DNA from: JBAVEL01 sp049587715
GTDB lineage: Bacteria > Bacteroidota > Ignavibacteria > UBA10030 > UBA6906
Length of the DNA stretch: 15,596 nucleotides
Direction of reading: 5' to 3'
Assembly: GCA_049587715.1 (NCBI GenBank)
Contig: JBAVEL010000162.1
Location: 1 to 15,596 of the forward strand
In this document: piece by piece, positions 1-7,183 of the stretch
How positions within the stretch are numbered: position 1 is the first letter of the stretch
Layout: each line of letters starts with the position of its first letter
Program-made: the position numbers and the translations under genes
Notes under the pieces: model-generated
The model's input: the letters and a program-made list of their open reading frames with translations, nothing else
Databases searched by the model: none
Told to the model about the DNA's origin: nothing

Positions 1-1168
1 CATCGGTCTCCAGGGCGGGTGGGTGCGGGGGGGTGCGGCGCCGCACCAGGACGATGTGGTATCCCGATGCTCCTCCCGACACCAGGGGGGCCGGCTCGCT
101 GATCCGGCCCGCCTGCAGCGGGGAGACAAGGGCCAGGAAAGCCTTTTCCATCTGCTCCAGATCCGCCGTCCCCAGGCTTCCCCCCAGGGGGGCCGTCTCC
201 CGGTCCTCGGAATGCTCCCGGGCGAGGGCCGCGAAGTCCTCGCCCGCCAGGGCCCGGTCTCTCAGGCGGCGGAGCACGGCCAGGGCCGAATCCTCGTCCG
301 CCCGGGTGCGCTCCACCTTCAACAGGATGTGCCGCGCCCGGACGGACTCGCCGCGGCGCTCCAGGAGCTGGATGACGTGCAGTCCGTACTTTGTTTCCAC
401 GATACCCGAGCGCTCCCCTTCCTGCAGGCCGAACACCACGCTCTCAAACTCGGGGACAAACAAACCGCGGCGCACGAAGCCCAGATCCCCCCCCTCGGGT
501 GCCGATCCCGGATCCTCCGAGTGGCGGCGGGCCAGATCCCCGAAATCGGTTCCCCCCGCCAGACTGTCCAGGAGGACCTGGAGCCGGGCGCGCGAAGCGA
601 CCCGTGCCGTCTCGCTCGGCCGGGGCTCGCGATAGATGTGGGAAAGCTCCACCTCCTCGGGAACCGTTCCCAGGCTGTCCCGGTAGAGCGCGAAGAACTC
701 CTCCACTTCCCGCCGGCTAACCTGCATCCCGGAGAAGAGCTGCTGCTGGAGGCGGCCGGCCAGCAGGTTCTTCCGCATCTCCTCCCGGAACTCCCGCCGG
801 ATCCGGCTGATGGGCATTCCGTACAGCTCCTCCAGGCGGGCCTCCGAGCCCACCTGCTGAATCCGCTGGCGGATGGTGTTGTCCAGTTGCTGCTGCACCT
901 CGTCGTCCGAGACGGTGACGCTGTCTTCGATGGCCTGTGCGAGGATGAGCTTCTCGTTGATCATCGTCTCCAGCACCCGCGCGCGCAGGTCCGGAGGTTC
1001 TGTCTCCATCGGGCCGGAGGCCATGAAGAACTGCACCTGGGCCTCCAGCTCGGAGGCCAGGATGATCTCCCTGTCCACAACCGCCACGATGCGGTCCAGC
1101 ACCTGGGTCCGCGCACTCATGGGGGCTGTGAGGATGAGAAGGCCCAGCAGGGCCGCATGGGGTCTCAT
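1..1168 (-). CDS. surA: SurA-like periplasmic peptidylprolyl isomerase/chaperone, C-terminus beyond the left edge
   Basis: This is a periplasmic chaperone of the SurA/parvulin family, expected to hold unfolded outer-membrane proteins and isomerise prolyl bonds. The frame is open to base 1, so 389 residues are visible and the true C-terminus lies outside; E. coli SurA is 428 residues. Residues 1-19 form a signal peptide ending APMSA. Residues 23-165 match the SurA N-terminal chaperone domain (DRIVAVVDREIILASELEAQ). Two parvulin domains follow, at about 173-272 (H177 and YGLHVI with H264) and 277-376 (ARHILL with H280 and SGYHIV with H371). Both keep the two active-site histidines and the GGDLG/GGSLG loop. 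The ATG at 1168 overlaps the TGA of the upstream gene as ATGA, so translation is probably coupled. It is the third gene of an operon of related chaperones. The symbol is by similarity; it could be a paralogue of true surA. Confidence 0.9.
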   Translation of the reverse strand, partial: MRPHAALLGLLILTAPMSARTQVLDRIVAVVDREIILASELEAQVQFFMASGPMETEPPDLRARVLETMINEKLILAQAIEDSVTVSDDEVQQQLDNTIRQRIQQVGSEARLEELYGMPISRIRREFREEMRKNLLAGRLQQQLFSGMQVSRREVEEFFALYRDSLGTVPEEVELSHIYREPRPSETARVASRARLQVLLDSLAGGTDFGDLARRHSEDPGSAPEGGDLGFVRRGLFVPEFESVVFGLQEGERSGIVETKYGLHVIQLLERRGESVRARHILLKVERTRADEDSALAVLRRLRDRALAGEDFAALAREHSEDRETAPLGGSLGTADLEQMEKAFLALVSPLQAGRISEPAPLVSGGASGYHIVLVRRRTPPHPPALETD

Positions 1169-2040
1169 GGGGTGCCCTCCCGCATCCGGGCGGTGTCGGA
1201 ACGGCCGAGGCGCAGCTCCACGTCGCCGCGCGAGCCGAGCCTGCGGACCAGGCGATCGTACAGTGCCTGCCGCCTTTCCATCATCAGCCGGTCCCGGATT
1301 TCGTCCCGGACATAATCAAGATCGGCCCGCTCTCCCCGGGACGCGGAGCGGTGGAGGAGCAGGACATAGTAGCCGAACTGGGTCCGGAGGACAAAGGAGA
1401 CCTCCTCGGGCGAGAGAGAACGGGCCAGCTTCCAGAGCTCCTCGGGGTACAGAGAAGCCCGGGTGTGCCAGGCCCGGGATGACGCCCGGACCAGAAGGGA
1501 GTCCCGGGCCGCTTCCAGCACAGCCGCCTCCCAGGGTGTTCCCTGAAGGAGCCTGGACCGGAAAAGGGCGGCCGGGTCCCGATCCCGGAACAGCACGGAG
1601 CTGACCCGCACCACGTCCTCCCTCAGGAGGAACTCCCCCGGGGTGCGGTCAAACAGCTCGCGCACTGCTTCCTCCGGCACCTGGGCCGAGTCGGCACTGG
1701 TCCACTCCTCGGCCAGCAGGGCCTCCACGGCCAGCCGGCGGCGGATGGATGTCAGGCGTCGCTCCAGGTCGGGGGTGCCCGCCAGTCCTCTCCGGCCGGC
1801 TTCCTGGAACAGGAGCTCGGAAACGACCCACTGCTCGATGTACGCGCGGCTGTCCAGGGCGCGGGCCCCCGCGGAATCCCGCGCCCGGGCAAGCTCCTCG
1901 TCCGTCAGGTACCGGTCTCCCACCCGGGCCACGTAGGCCCCCGCCTCAGGGCTCTCGCCTCCGCAGCCGCAGGCGGCTGTGATTGCCAGGGTCACGCCGA
2001 GTCCCCGGGCCAGGGCGCTACTTCTCGGGGAGGAACGCAC
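1165..2040 (-). CDS. Parvulin-like (SurA/PpiC-type) exported chaperone lacking catalytic histidines
   Basis: This 291-residue exported protein has the SurA-like layout but only one poorly conserved parvulin domain. The start is a GTG at 2040 with AAAGAGG about 9 bases upstream, inside the last 23 bases of the preceding gene; a second GTG at 1995 is possible. The N-terminus has basic residues, a short hydrophobic run and cysteines at 24 and 26. TAAC is a poor lipobox, so lipoprotein status is uncertain. AYVARVGDRYLTDEELARA (residues 35-53) is the usual SurA_N opening. Residues 140-232 correspond to a parvulin domain, ending PEEVSFVLRTQFGYYVLLLH. The first active-site His (normally HIL) is replaced by SSVL and the second (YGYHII) by a Tyr in FGYYVL. 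This suggests a chaperone without isomerase activity. The C-terminus (240-271) is a charged helix. It sits between two intact PPIase genes, so it may be a diverged duplicate. Confidence 0.8.
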   Translation of the reverse strand: MRSSPRSSALARGLGVTLAITAACGCGGESPEAGAYVARVGDRYLTDEELARARDSAGARALDSRAYIEQWVVSELLFQEAGRRGLAGTPDLERRLTSIRRRLAVEALLAEEWTSADSAQVPEEAVRELFDRTPGEFLLREDVVRVSSVLFRDRDPAALFRSRLLQGTPWEAAVLEAARDSLLVRASSRAWHTRASLYPEELWKLARSLSPEEVSFVLRTQFGYYVLLLHRSASRGERADLDYVRDEIRDRLMMERRQALYDRLVRRLGSRGDVELRLGRSDTARMREGTP

Positions 2041-4363
2041 TCCGGAGCGCCTCTTTGTTCTCCATCACGGGGAACACCACCCGGAGCCCGTCCAGCCACT
2101 CCCGTTCCAGCCTGCGGGATTCATGCTCCTGATATGCGCTGGAAACCTCGCTGCCCGCCTCCTCAAAGGTCTTCACCCGGGCGGGCTCCAGGCGGTTCAG
2201 CCGGAGGATGTGGTGGATCCCCTGGTGGAGGAAGGGGGAGGAGACGCCCCCCGGTGCAAGCCGTGCGGCCTGCTTCGTCCGCTCATCCGTGTCCACGGGA
2301 AGCAGGGCGTGGTCCAGGTTTCCCAGGACGGCGGGCCGCCTCCCTGTGAGCTCCAGGTCCGCACGCGAAGCGAGCACGTCCCGCAGGCTGTCGGTGACCG
2401 TGGAGGCGGGGACGCGGGACAGTACGGTGATCCGCGCCGAGGGGGCATGCAGCTTCTTCACCAGGTAGGTGCGGAGGGCATCCAGGCGCCGGGCGGCCAG
2501 CTTCTGGCCGCCGGGGCGCGCCGCGCCGCCGGTGTCGTGATAGGCGATGACGCTGAGGCGGAGCGAAGGATCGGAGGCGAGCAGGGCGGCCACGCTCTGC
2601 AGTGTGAGCCGGGTCCGGGCCGCCAGCGAATGAGACCCCGAGGCGAAGGAGATCTGGAAGGAGGCGGGTGCCCGCATGCGGATGGAGTCGGCCCGGGCGA
2701 TCTCCTCCAGGGAGGAGCCCGAGACCAGACGGGCATGCACGGAGGCGGCCACGGAGTCGGAGGCGAGCCGCAGCGCGCTGAAATCCGCCCTGTCGGGCCA
2801 GCGGAAGTCCTCGCTATGGGATGCATGGAACGAGCGGAGGGCGGAGTCGCTGACCGCAATCCGGCTCCACACCTGTTCCTGCTCCACCTGGTACAGGAGG
2901 ATCCCCTCCCGGTACTCCTTCATGATGCCGGCAAACTCCGGGTAGTCCCGCTCGATGGTCTCCGCCTTGACCTCGAAGATAAGCTGATCGCCCACCTTCT
3001 CGAGGGCGCTCCACACGGAGGCGGCCCGCAGCGGGGTATTGGACATGTCGGGGCGGGCCCGCATGACGGCGATCACGCTGTCGGTGCTGACGCTTCGCGT
3101 GCCCAGGCGGAACATCTCCCGCGCGCGCAGCTCCCCGCCGACCGCCCCGGCCCAGGCCGTGTCGCGGGTGGAGGTGCCGGAGTCGAGGGCGGCGACAAAG
3201 GCGGAGGCCGCCTCCCCCGACATGGCATAGCCGGTCTCCTTCCGGAGGCGGGTCATGTAGCGTCCGTAGTCCTCCTGGAAGCGCACCTGCTGATAGAGCT
3301 GTTGCAGCTCCGTCCGGGCTTCGTCGAAGGACTTGAGCGGGCGGGCATCGGTGCACTTGATGATATGGTACCCGTAGATGGTCCGCACGATGCCCGAGAC
3401 CTGACCGGGACGGAGGGCCAGGGCCGCCTCATCAAAGGGCTGGATCCAGCGGCGCCGCGTGAACCAGTCCAGATCACCCCCGCGGGAGGCGGAGCCGGGG
3501 TCTCCCGAATTCCGCAGAGCCAGCTCGGCGAAGTCCACGCCCGCGGCGATGCTGTCCTGGATGAGCCGGATTCCGGCCAGGGCCGCCGCCGTGTCTTCCG
3601 GCGTCGGATCCTGCCGTTCGAACCGGATCATGATGTGGCTGCAGCGGACCTCCCCCGGGGCGGGTTTCCGGTCGGTCACCCGTATGATATGCAGGCCGTA
3701 CGGCGTGCGGATGGGGCGGGGGGAGATCTCGCCGGGTTTCATGGCATAGACCGCATCCTCGAAGGCCGGGACCATCTGGCCGCCCGTGAAGTAGTAGAGG
3801 TCCCCTCCGTTCTGGCGCGCCGATGGATCCTGGGAAAGGGCGCGTGCAAGGGCTTCGAAATCCTCCCCCCTGCGCAGAAGTCCCAGGATGCTGTCCGCCC
3901 TGGCATACGCGGCGGCCGAATCCTCGGCCGATGCATCCTGCGCGAGGGTGAGCAGGATGTGTCCGGCGCGCAACTCCTCCGAGCGCCGCTGGTACAGCAG
4001 TCTCGTGCCGGGGCTGGTCACCTCCCTGTCGGTAAGGTAGGAAGCGGCCAGGCTCCCCTTGTACTGGCTGATTTCCCTGAGCACCCCGGCGTCGGTGTGG
4101 AGGCCGCGCCGGTAGGCGTCGGAAAGCTTCAGCCGGAAGTTGGTCATGAGGCCCAGGAACTCCTCCCGCTCCTCCATGCCGGATGCGGCGGCCTCCTCCC
4201 GGCTCCCGCTGCTCTTCAGGTAGAGGGCCTCGTATTCCGCGAGGGTGATGGGGGTCTCGCCCACCCGCGCGACCACCATGTCGCCCGCCCGGGGAGAGCA
4301 GCCGGTGAGAAGGGCGGCCGTGGCCGCAACAATGAAAAGCGACGGCCCGATACGATGGGGCAT
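2018..4363 (-). CDS. Multi-parvulin lipoprotein chaperone with an embedded OmpA-like domain
   Basis: A 781-residue outer-envelope lipoprotein, probably a peptidylprolyl isomerase and chaperone for outer-membrane proteins. The signal peptide ends in a good lipobox, ALLTGC, with Cys22 as lipid anchor. Residues 28-115 resemble a SurA/PpiD N-terminal helical domain. Parvulin 1 spans about 130-230 (AGHILL, GGDLYYF, YGLHII with H225). Parvulin 2 spans about 238-338 (CSHIMI, GGDLDWF, YGYHII with H333). After a helical stretch comes what reads as a third parvulin in two halves, about 526-560 and 688-735 (GIHHIL near the second His position). Between the halves, at 568-650, is an OmpA-like module: FASGSHSLAARTRL, then IAYHDTGG, then LAARRLDALRTYL. 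ATG 4363 has GGAG about 8 bases upstream. It is first in an operon with two more parvulin-family genes. The parvulin assignment is firm; the OmpA-like assignment is by motif spacing only. Confidence 0.88.
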   Translation of the reverse strand: MPHRIGPSLFIVAATAALLTGCSPRAGDMVVARVGETPITLAEYEALYLKSSGSREEAAASGMEEREEFLGLMTNFRLKLSDAYRRGLHTDAGVLREISQYKGSLAASYLTDREVTSPGTRLLYQRRSEELRAGHILLTLAQDASAEDSAAAYARADSILGLLRRGEDFEALARALSQDPSARQNGGDLYYFTGGQMVPAFEDAVYAMKPGEISPRPIRTPYGLHIIRVTDRKPAPGEVRCSHIMIRFERQDPTPEDTAAALAGIRLIQDSIAAGVDFAELALRNSGDPGSASRGGDLDWFTRRRWIQPFDEAALALRPGQVSGIVRTIYGYHIIKCTDARPLKSFDEARTELQQLYQQVRFQEDYGRYMTRLRKETGYAMSGEAASAFVAALDSGTSTRDTAWAGAVGGELRAREMFRLGTRSVSTDSVIAVMRARPDMSNTPLRAASVWSALEKVGDQLIFEVKAETIERDYPEFAGIMKEYREGILLYQVEQEQVWSRIAVSDSALRSFHASHSEDFRWPDRADFSALRLASDSVAASVHARLVSGSSLEEIARADSIRMRAPASFQISFASGSHSLAARTRLTLQSVAALLASDPSLRLSVIAYHDTGGAARPGGQKLAARRLDALRTYLVKKLHAPSARITVLSRVPASTVTDSLRDVLASRADLELTGRRPAVLGNLDHALLPVDTDERTKQAARLAPGGVSSPFLHQGIHHILRLNRLEPARVKTFEEAGSEVSSAYQEHESRRLEREWLDGLRVVFPVMENKEALRSAFLPEK

Positions 4364-4602
4364 GGCTCAGACTCCGTGCATTGATGAGACGGTCGGATTC
4401 CGGAGAAGCAAGTGAACCGGAGACTAAGGAAAAAGGGAGAGAGAATCAAGGAACACCTGGAAAGCGGGGCCCCGCCTGAGAGAGGGGGGAAGGCGGCACC
4501 GTGTGCAGGCGGGCATGCGGAGTGCGGCTCCGGGGGGAGGGGTCGGCGGCGGGGGGAGAGCGCCCGGTCACAAGGGCCAGGGAACGTCCGCGGGGGGAGG
4601 TC
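4364..4602. other. Non-coding gap between the rqcH-panE unit and the chaperone operon
   Basis: This is the only sizeable non-coding stretch in the left arm. Read as the minus-strand transcript downstream of panE it is rich in C and pyrimidines and locally poor in G, for example UUCCCCCCUCUCUC and CUCUCUCCCUUUUUCC. I see no GC hairpin followed by a U run, so a Rho-type termination region is more plausible than an intrinsic terminator. A weak sigma-70-like candidate for the chaperone operon is TTGATT (4444-4449) and TAGTCT (4421-4426), minus strand, 17-base spacer; only 4/6 and 3/6 bases match consensus. A 12-base palindrome GCGGGGCCCCGC lies at 4464-4475. No tRNA or small gene was recognised. 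Confidence 0.5.
4531..4599 (+). repeat. Three copies of CGGGGGGAG in a G-rich tract
   Basis: CGGGGGGAG occurs at 4531-4539, 4550-4558 and 4591-4599, with a further GGGG at 4539-4542. Three six-G runs plus the four-G run within 70 bases meet the loose sequence requirement for a G-quadruplex on the plus strand, which is the template strand for flanking transcription. On the transcript it is C-rich. The function is unknown, and it could simply be compositional. Confidence 0.5.
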
Positions 4603-5556
4603 TCATTGCGTGTCTCCGGTTGTGCGGGGGCGGCCGCGTGAGCGGTGATGGGGCAGCAGGCTGTCGTACATCATCCGGTGCAGGGGAGTGGGGATGCCGT
4701 GGAGGACCCCGAACCGGACGACGGCTCCCGAGAGGGCGTCGATCTCCAGTGGCCGGCCGTTCACAAGGTCATGATAGAGAGAGGAGCGCGTGCGGTTGGG
4801 AAAGCGGAGAAGCCTGGCGATGGTGAGACGGACGAAGTCCTCCTCCACCGCCGCCCCCTCGGCGCGCGCCACCCGGCACGCCTCTTCCATGGCATCCGCC
4901 AGGAGCTCCCGCGTCCTGTGAACGTCCAGCAGCTCCCCGAGGGTCAGACGGGTGAGGGCCGTGAGTCCTCCCACGGTGGCGATGAAGGCGAGCTTCTTCC
5001 ACAGCTCCCGCCGGATGTCCGGCGTCCACTCGGCGCCTATGGAAGCCCTCCCCAGGGCGGCCAGCGCCTCCTGGGCGGGGGGCGGGGGGGGACCTCCGTG
5101 CGTTGCCCCGAAGAGAATCTTCCGGATGCTCCCCGTCTCCGTGATTTCCCCCGGGGCCGAGACGGAGGCGTACACGAACGCGATGCCAGGCCAGATCCGC
5201 GCCCCGGGAAGGAGAAGCGCCAGCCGGGCCGCACTCTCCGCGCCGTTCTGCAGGGTGAGGAGTGTCCCGCCGCCCTCCAGGAGGGGGGCGGCCAGCGGGG
5301 CGGCGGTTTCCGTGTCGTACGACTTCACGCAGAAGAGAACCAGATCGCAGGGGCCCACCTCGCGCGGGTTTTCCGTCATCCTGCCCGGGCGTACGTGAAG
5401 CGGTGTTCCGCCGGTGGTGCGGATGGTGAGCCCTCGTGAGCGCATGGCCGCCAGATGGGAACCACGGGCCAGGAACCATGTCTCGGTGCCGCTCAGGGCG
5501 AGAAGGGCCCCGAAGGAGCCCCCCACCCCTCCCGAGCCGATGACCGCGCACTTCAT
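4603..5556 (-). CDS. panE: 2-dehydropantoate 2-reductase (ketopantoate reductase) family protein
   Basis: A 317-residue cytoplasmic NADP-dependent reductase. True PanE reduces ketopantoate to pantoate in pantothenate synthesis. The start is the ATG at 5556, which overlaps the rqcH stop as ATGA. A longer open frame continues upstream but runs antisense-like through rqcH and is not used. Residues 1-30 are the Rossmann nucleotide site (MKCAVIGSGGVGGSFGALLA). CVKSYDT carries Lys78, and LQNGAES (102-108) is typical. The C-terminal catalytic helix has ELWKKLAFIATVGGLTALT (184-202) with the likely catalytic Lys188, then SSLYHDLVNGRPLEIDALSG (258-277). In canonical PanE the Lys helix reads W-x-K-L-x-x-N-x-x-x-N-x-L-T-A; here both Asn are replaced (Ile192, Gly196). 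It therefore belongs to a PanE-like subfamily whose substrate is less certain. A run of five prolines (156-160) is encoded by long G tracts. CoaBC of the same pathway lies across the divergence point. Confidence 0.85.
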   Translation of the reverse strand: MKCAVIGSGGVGGSFGALLALSGTETWFLARGSHLAAMRSRGLTIRTTGGTPLHVRPGRMTENPREVGPCDLVLFCVKSYDTETAAPLAAPLLEGGGTLLTLQNGAESAARLALLLPGARIWPGIAFVYASVSAPGEITETGSIRKILFGATHGGPPPPPAQEALAALGRASIGAEWTPDIRRELWKKLAFIATVGGLTALTRLTLGELLDVHRTRELLADAMEEACRVARAEGAAVEEDFVRLTIARLLRFPNRTRSSLYHDLVNGRPLEIDALSGAVVRFGVLHGIPTPLHRMMYDSLLPHHRSRGRPRTTGDTQ

Positions 5557-7157
5557 GTGTCCTCCGCGCCTTTGGGAAGACCCGGGCGGACGAACAGCAC
5601 CCTCTCCCGCTCCAGCAGAACGGTGCCCGCCGGGGCCCCCTTCGGCTTCCGCACGTGCTTGCGGAGCGTGAACGCCACGGGGACGTTCTGCGCCTTCCGC
5701 ATCCTGCTGTAGTGTGCGGCGATGGCGGCGGCCTCCTCCAGGGCTTTCCTGCCGGGCTCCCCCCTGGCCGTCGCCGTCCTCAGGATGACATGGGAGCCTC
5801 CGGAGCCGCGCGCGTGAAACCAGAGATCCCCGGGCCTGGCGTACCGGAGTGTCAGGAGATCGTTGTTGGCTCCGTTTTTCCCCGCCCAGACTTCGAACCC
5901 CCCTTCCACCCGGAAAACCCTGAAGGGGATGCGCTCCGTCCCGGGTTGAGGGGTGCGGGGGCTGATCGCGGCGCCCGCCTCCCTCAGCGCACGGACCGAT
6001 CGGGCCTGATCCAGGGCGGCAACCGCCTCCTCCTCCCGCCGGAGCGCGGCTTCCAGATGAGCCCTCCGCGCAAGCCCGTGCTTTTCCCTCTCCCTGGCGG
6101 CCCGGGCCTTGCTGAAGAAGCGTCCGGCGTTCTGGGCGGCGGAGAGCCCCGGCTCCAGGGGAATCTCTGTCTCCCCTTCCCCGTCCGGAAGCCGCACGGA
6201 GGCGGCCCCGGGCCCCAGAGAGGGAAGATGCGTCAGGAGGAGATGTCCCCATCGCTCATAGTGCCCGGCGCGGGAGCCCTCCGTCTGTGCCGCCTCCAGC
6301 GCCCCGAGGGCCCGGCGGGTTCTCTCCAGGCGCGTGCGCGCGGCCTGCACGAGCGGCTTCTTCTTCTCTTCCAGGAACCGTCCGGCGTCCCTCCGGGAGT
6401 GAACAAACCGTATCGCCTCGTGGACATCCTCGAACCGGAAGGGGGCCTCTTCCCCGAACTGGAGGAGGATGATGGGGGAGAACAGGGGCGCCTCCTCCCG
6501 GCGGTAGACCAGCGGGGCAGGCGTCTCCAGTTCGGCCAGGACGGCCGCTGCGGCCGCGTGCACTCTCTCCGGCGAGGGCGGGCCCGAGACGGCGGACCGG
6601 TGGAGCACCTCGGAGAGAAGCCGGGAGCCGAGTGTGGGGAGGGTCTTCCGGAGGGCCTCCTCGTATGTCGCGGCTTCCCCACCGAGAGCCGCATCGAGGG
6701 CCTCCAGGGGATCGGGTCCCGTGGATGGATCCTCCAGCAGGAGGCGGGTTCCCCTCAACCGGCGGGGGTGAAGAAAGGAATCGGTCACCGTGCCAGCGGG
6801 ATCCAGGAGCAGCACATTGGAATCCGCATGGAACATGCGTACAAGCAGGCGCAGGTCTCCCTCCAGGGCCACCAGGAGTATCCTGTCGGAGGGGTGGATG
6901 GAAACCTCCTGGATCCGGCGCCCGCACAGCAGGGGGAAGAGGGGGGCCGAATTCCTCCGGGCCCGGCTGAAGGAGGGATGAAGATACAGGGCGCCATGCC
7001 CGGGGAGACAGGAGATGACCAGGGAGGGGGTTTCGGGTCCGAAACCCACCACGAGCTCCGCCTCCCGCTGTGTGAAGACATCCACGGGGGCCCGCCCCCT
7101 GAGGGCAGGTCCGAGCGTGGAGACAACATATCGTAATGTGTAATAATTACTTAGCAT
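5553..7157 (-). CDS. rqcH: NFACT family ribosome quality control protein (RqcH/Rqc2 homologue)
   Basis: A 534-residue NFACT protein. Characterised RqcH binds stalled 50S subunits carrying peptidyl-tRNA and directs addition of C-terminal alanine tails that mark the peptide for degradation. The N-terminus MLSNYYTLRY fits the family start seen in FCB bacteria and fixes the ATG at 7157. NFACT-N covers about 1-255, with SDRILL (Asp91-Arg92) at the position of the DR pair required for tRNA binding in Bacillus RqcH, and SNVLLLDPAGTVTDSFLH (113-130). Residues 257-390 are charged helices forming the coiled-coil arm. NFACT-R is at about 412-525: VWAGKNGANNDLLTLR, DLWFHARGSGGSHVILR, and FTLRKHVRKPKGAPAGTV. 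No Shine-Dalgarno is visible, in agreement with the short leader predicted from its promoter. It overlaps panE by 4 bases. Family assignment is firm; alanine tailing in this organism is inferred. Confidence 0.92.
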   Translation of the reverse strand: MLSNYYTLRYVVSTLGPALRGRAPVDVFTQREAELVVGFGPETPSLVISCLPGHGALYLHPSFSRARRNSAPLFPLLCGRRIQEVSIHPSDRILLVALEGDLRLLVRMFHADSNVLLLDPAGTVTDSFLHPRRLRGTRLLLEDPSTGPDPLEALDAALGGEAATYEEALRKTLPTLGSRLLSEVLHRSAVSGPPSPERVHAAAAAVLAELETPAPLVYRREEAPLFSPIILLQFGEEAPFRFEDVHEAIRFVHSRRDAGRFLEEKKKPLVQAARTRLERTRRALGALEAAQTEGSRAGHYERWGHLLLTHLPSLGPGAASVRLPDGEGETEIPLEPGLSAAQNAGRFFSKARAAREREKHGLARRAHLEAALRREEEAVAALDQARSVRALREAGAAISPRTPQPGTERIPFRVFRVEGGFEVWAGKNGANNDLLTLRYARPGDLWFHARGSGGSHVILRTATARGEPGRKALEEAAAIAAHYSRMRKAQNVPVAFTLRKHVRKPKGAPAGTVLLERERVLFVRPGLPKGAEDT

Positions 7158-7183
7158 TATGTTATCAACAATATATTGAAAAA
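7132..7183. other. AT-rich island at the divergence point
   Basis: Bases 7141-7180 contain only 7 G/C in 40 (17.5%), in a window that is otherwise strongly GC-rich. The island covers the first codons of rqcH and its core promoter. It could be simply an easily melted promoter, or a DNA-unwinding element if the nearby DnaA boxes are real. Confidence 0.7.
7162..7170 (+). promoter_or_regulatory. DnaA-box near-match TTATCAACA
   Basis: TTATCAACA differs from the consensus DnaA box TTATCCACA at one base. It overlaps the last base of the rqcH -10 and the predicted transcription start. It is also an imperfect palindrome (TGTT-ATC-AACA at 7160-7170), so it could instead be an operator half-site pair. 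Confidence 0.4.

Noticed and set aside
1979..4384. 801-codon plus-strand open frame opposite the 781-residue chaperone
   Set aside because: Its product has no recognisable domain. The minus-strand frame shows clear parvulin motifs and a lipobox. Long antisense frames are expected in DNA this GC-rich.
4464..4475. GCGGGGCCCCGC palindrome as an intrinsic terminator
   Set aside because: It is a perfect palindrome with almost no loop and no following U-run on either strand.
4603..6252. 549-residue version of panE starting at 6252
   Set aside because: The first 232 residues are an out-of-frame reading of rqcH. The Rossmann motif begins at once after the ATG at 5556, as PanE should.
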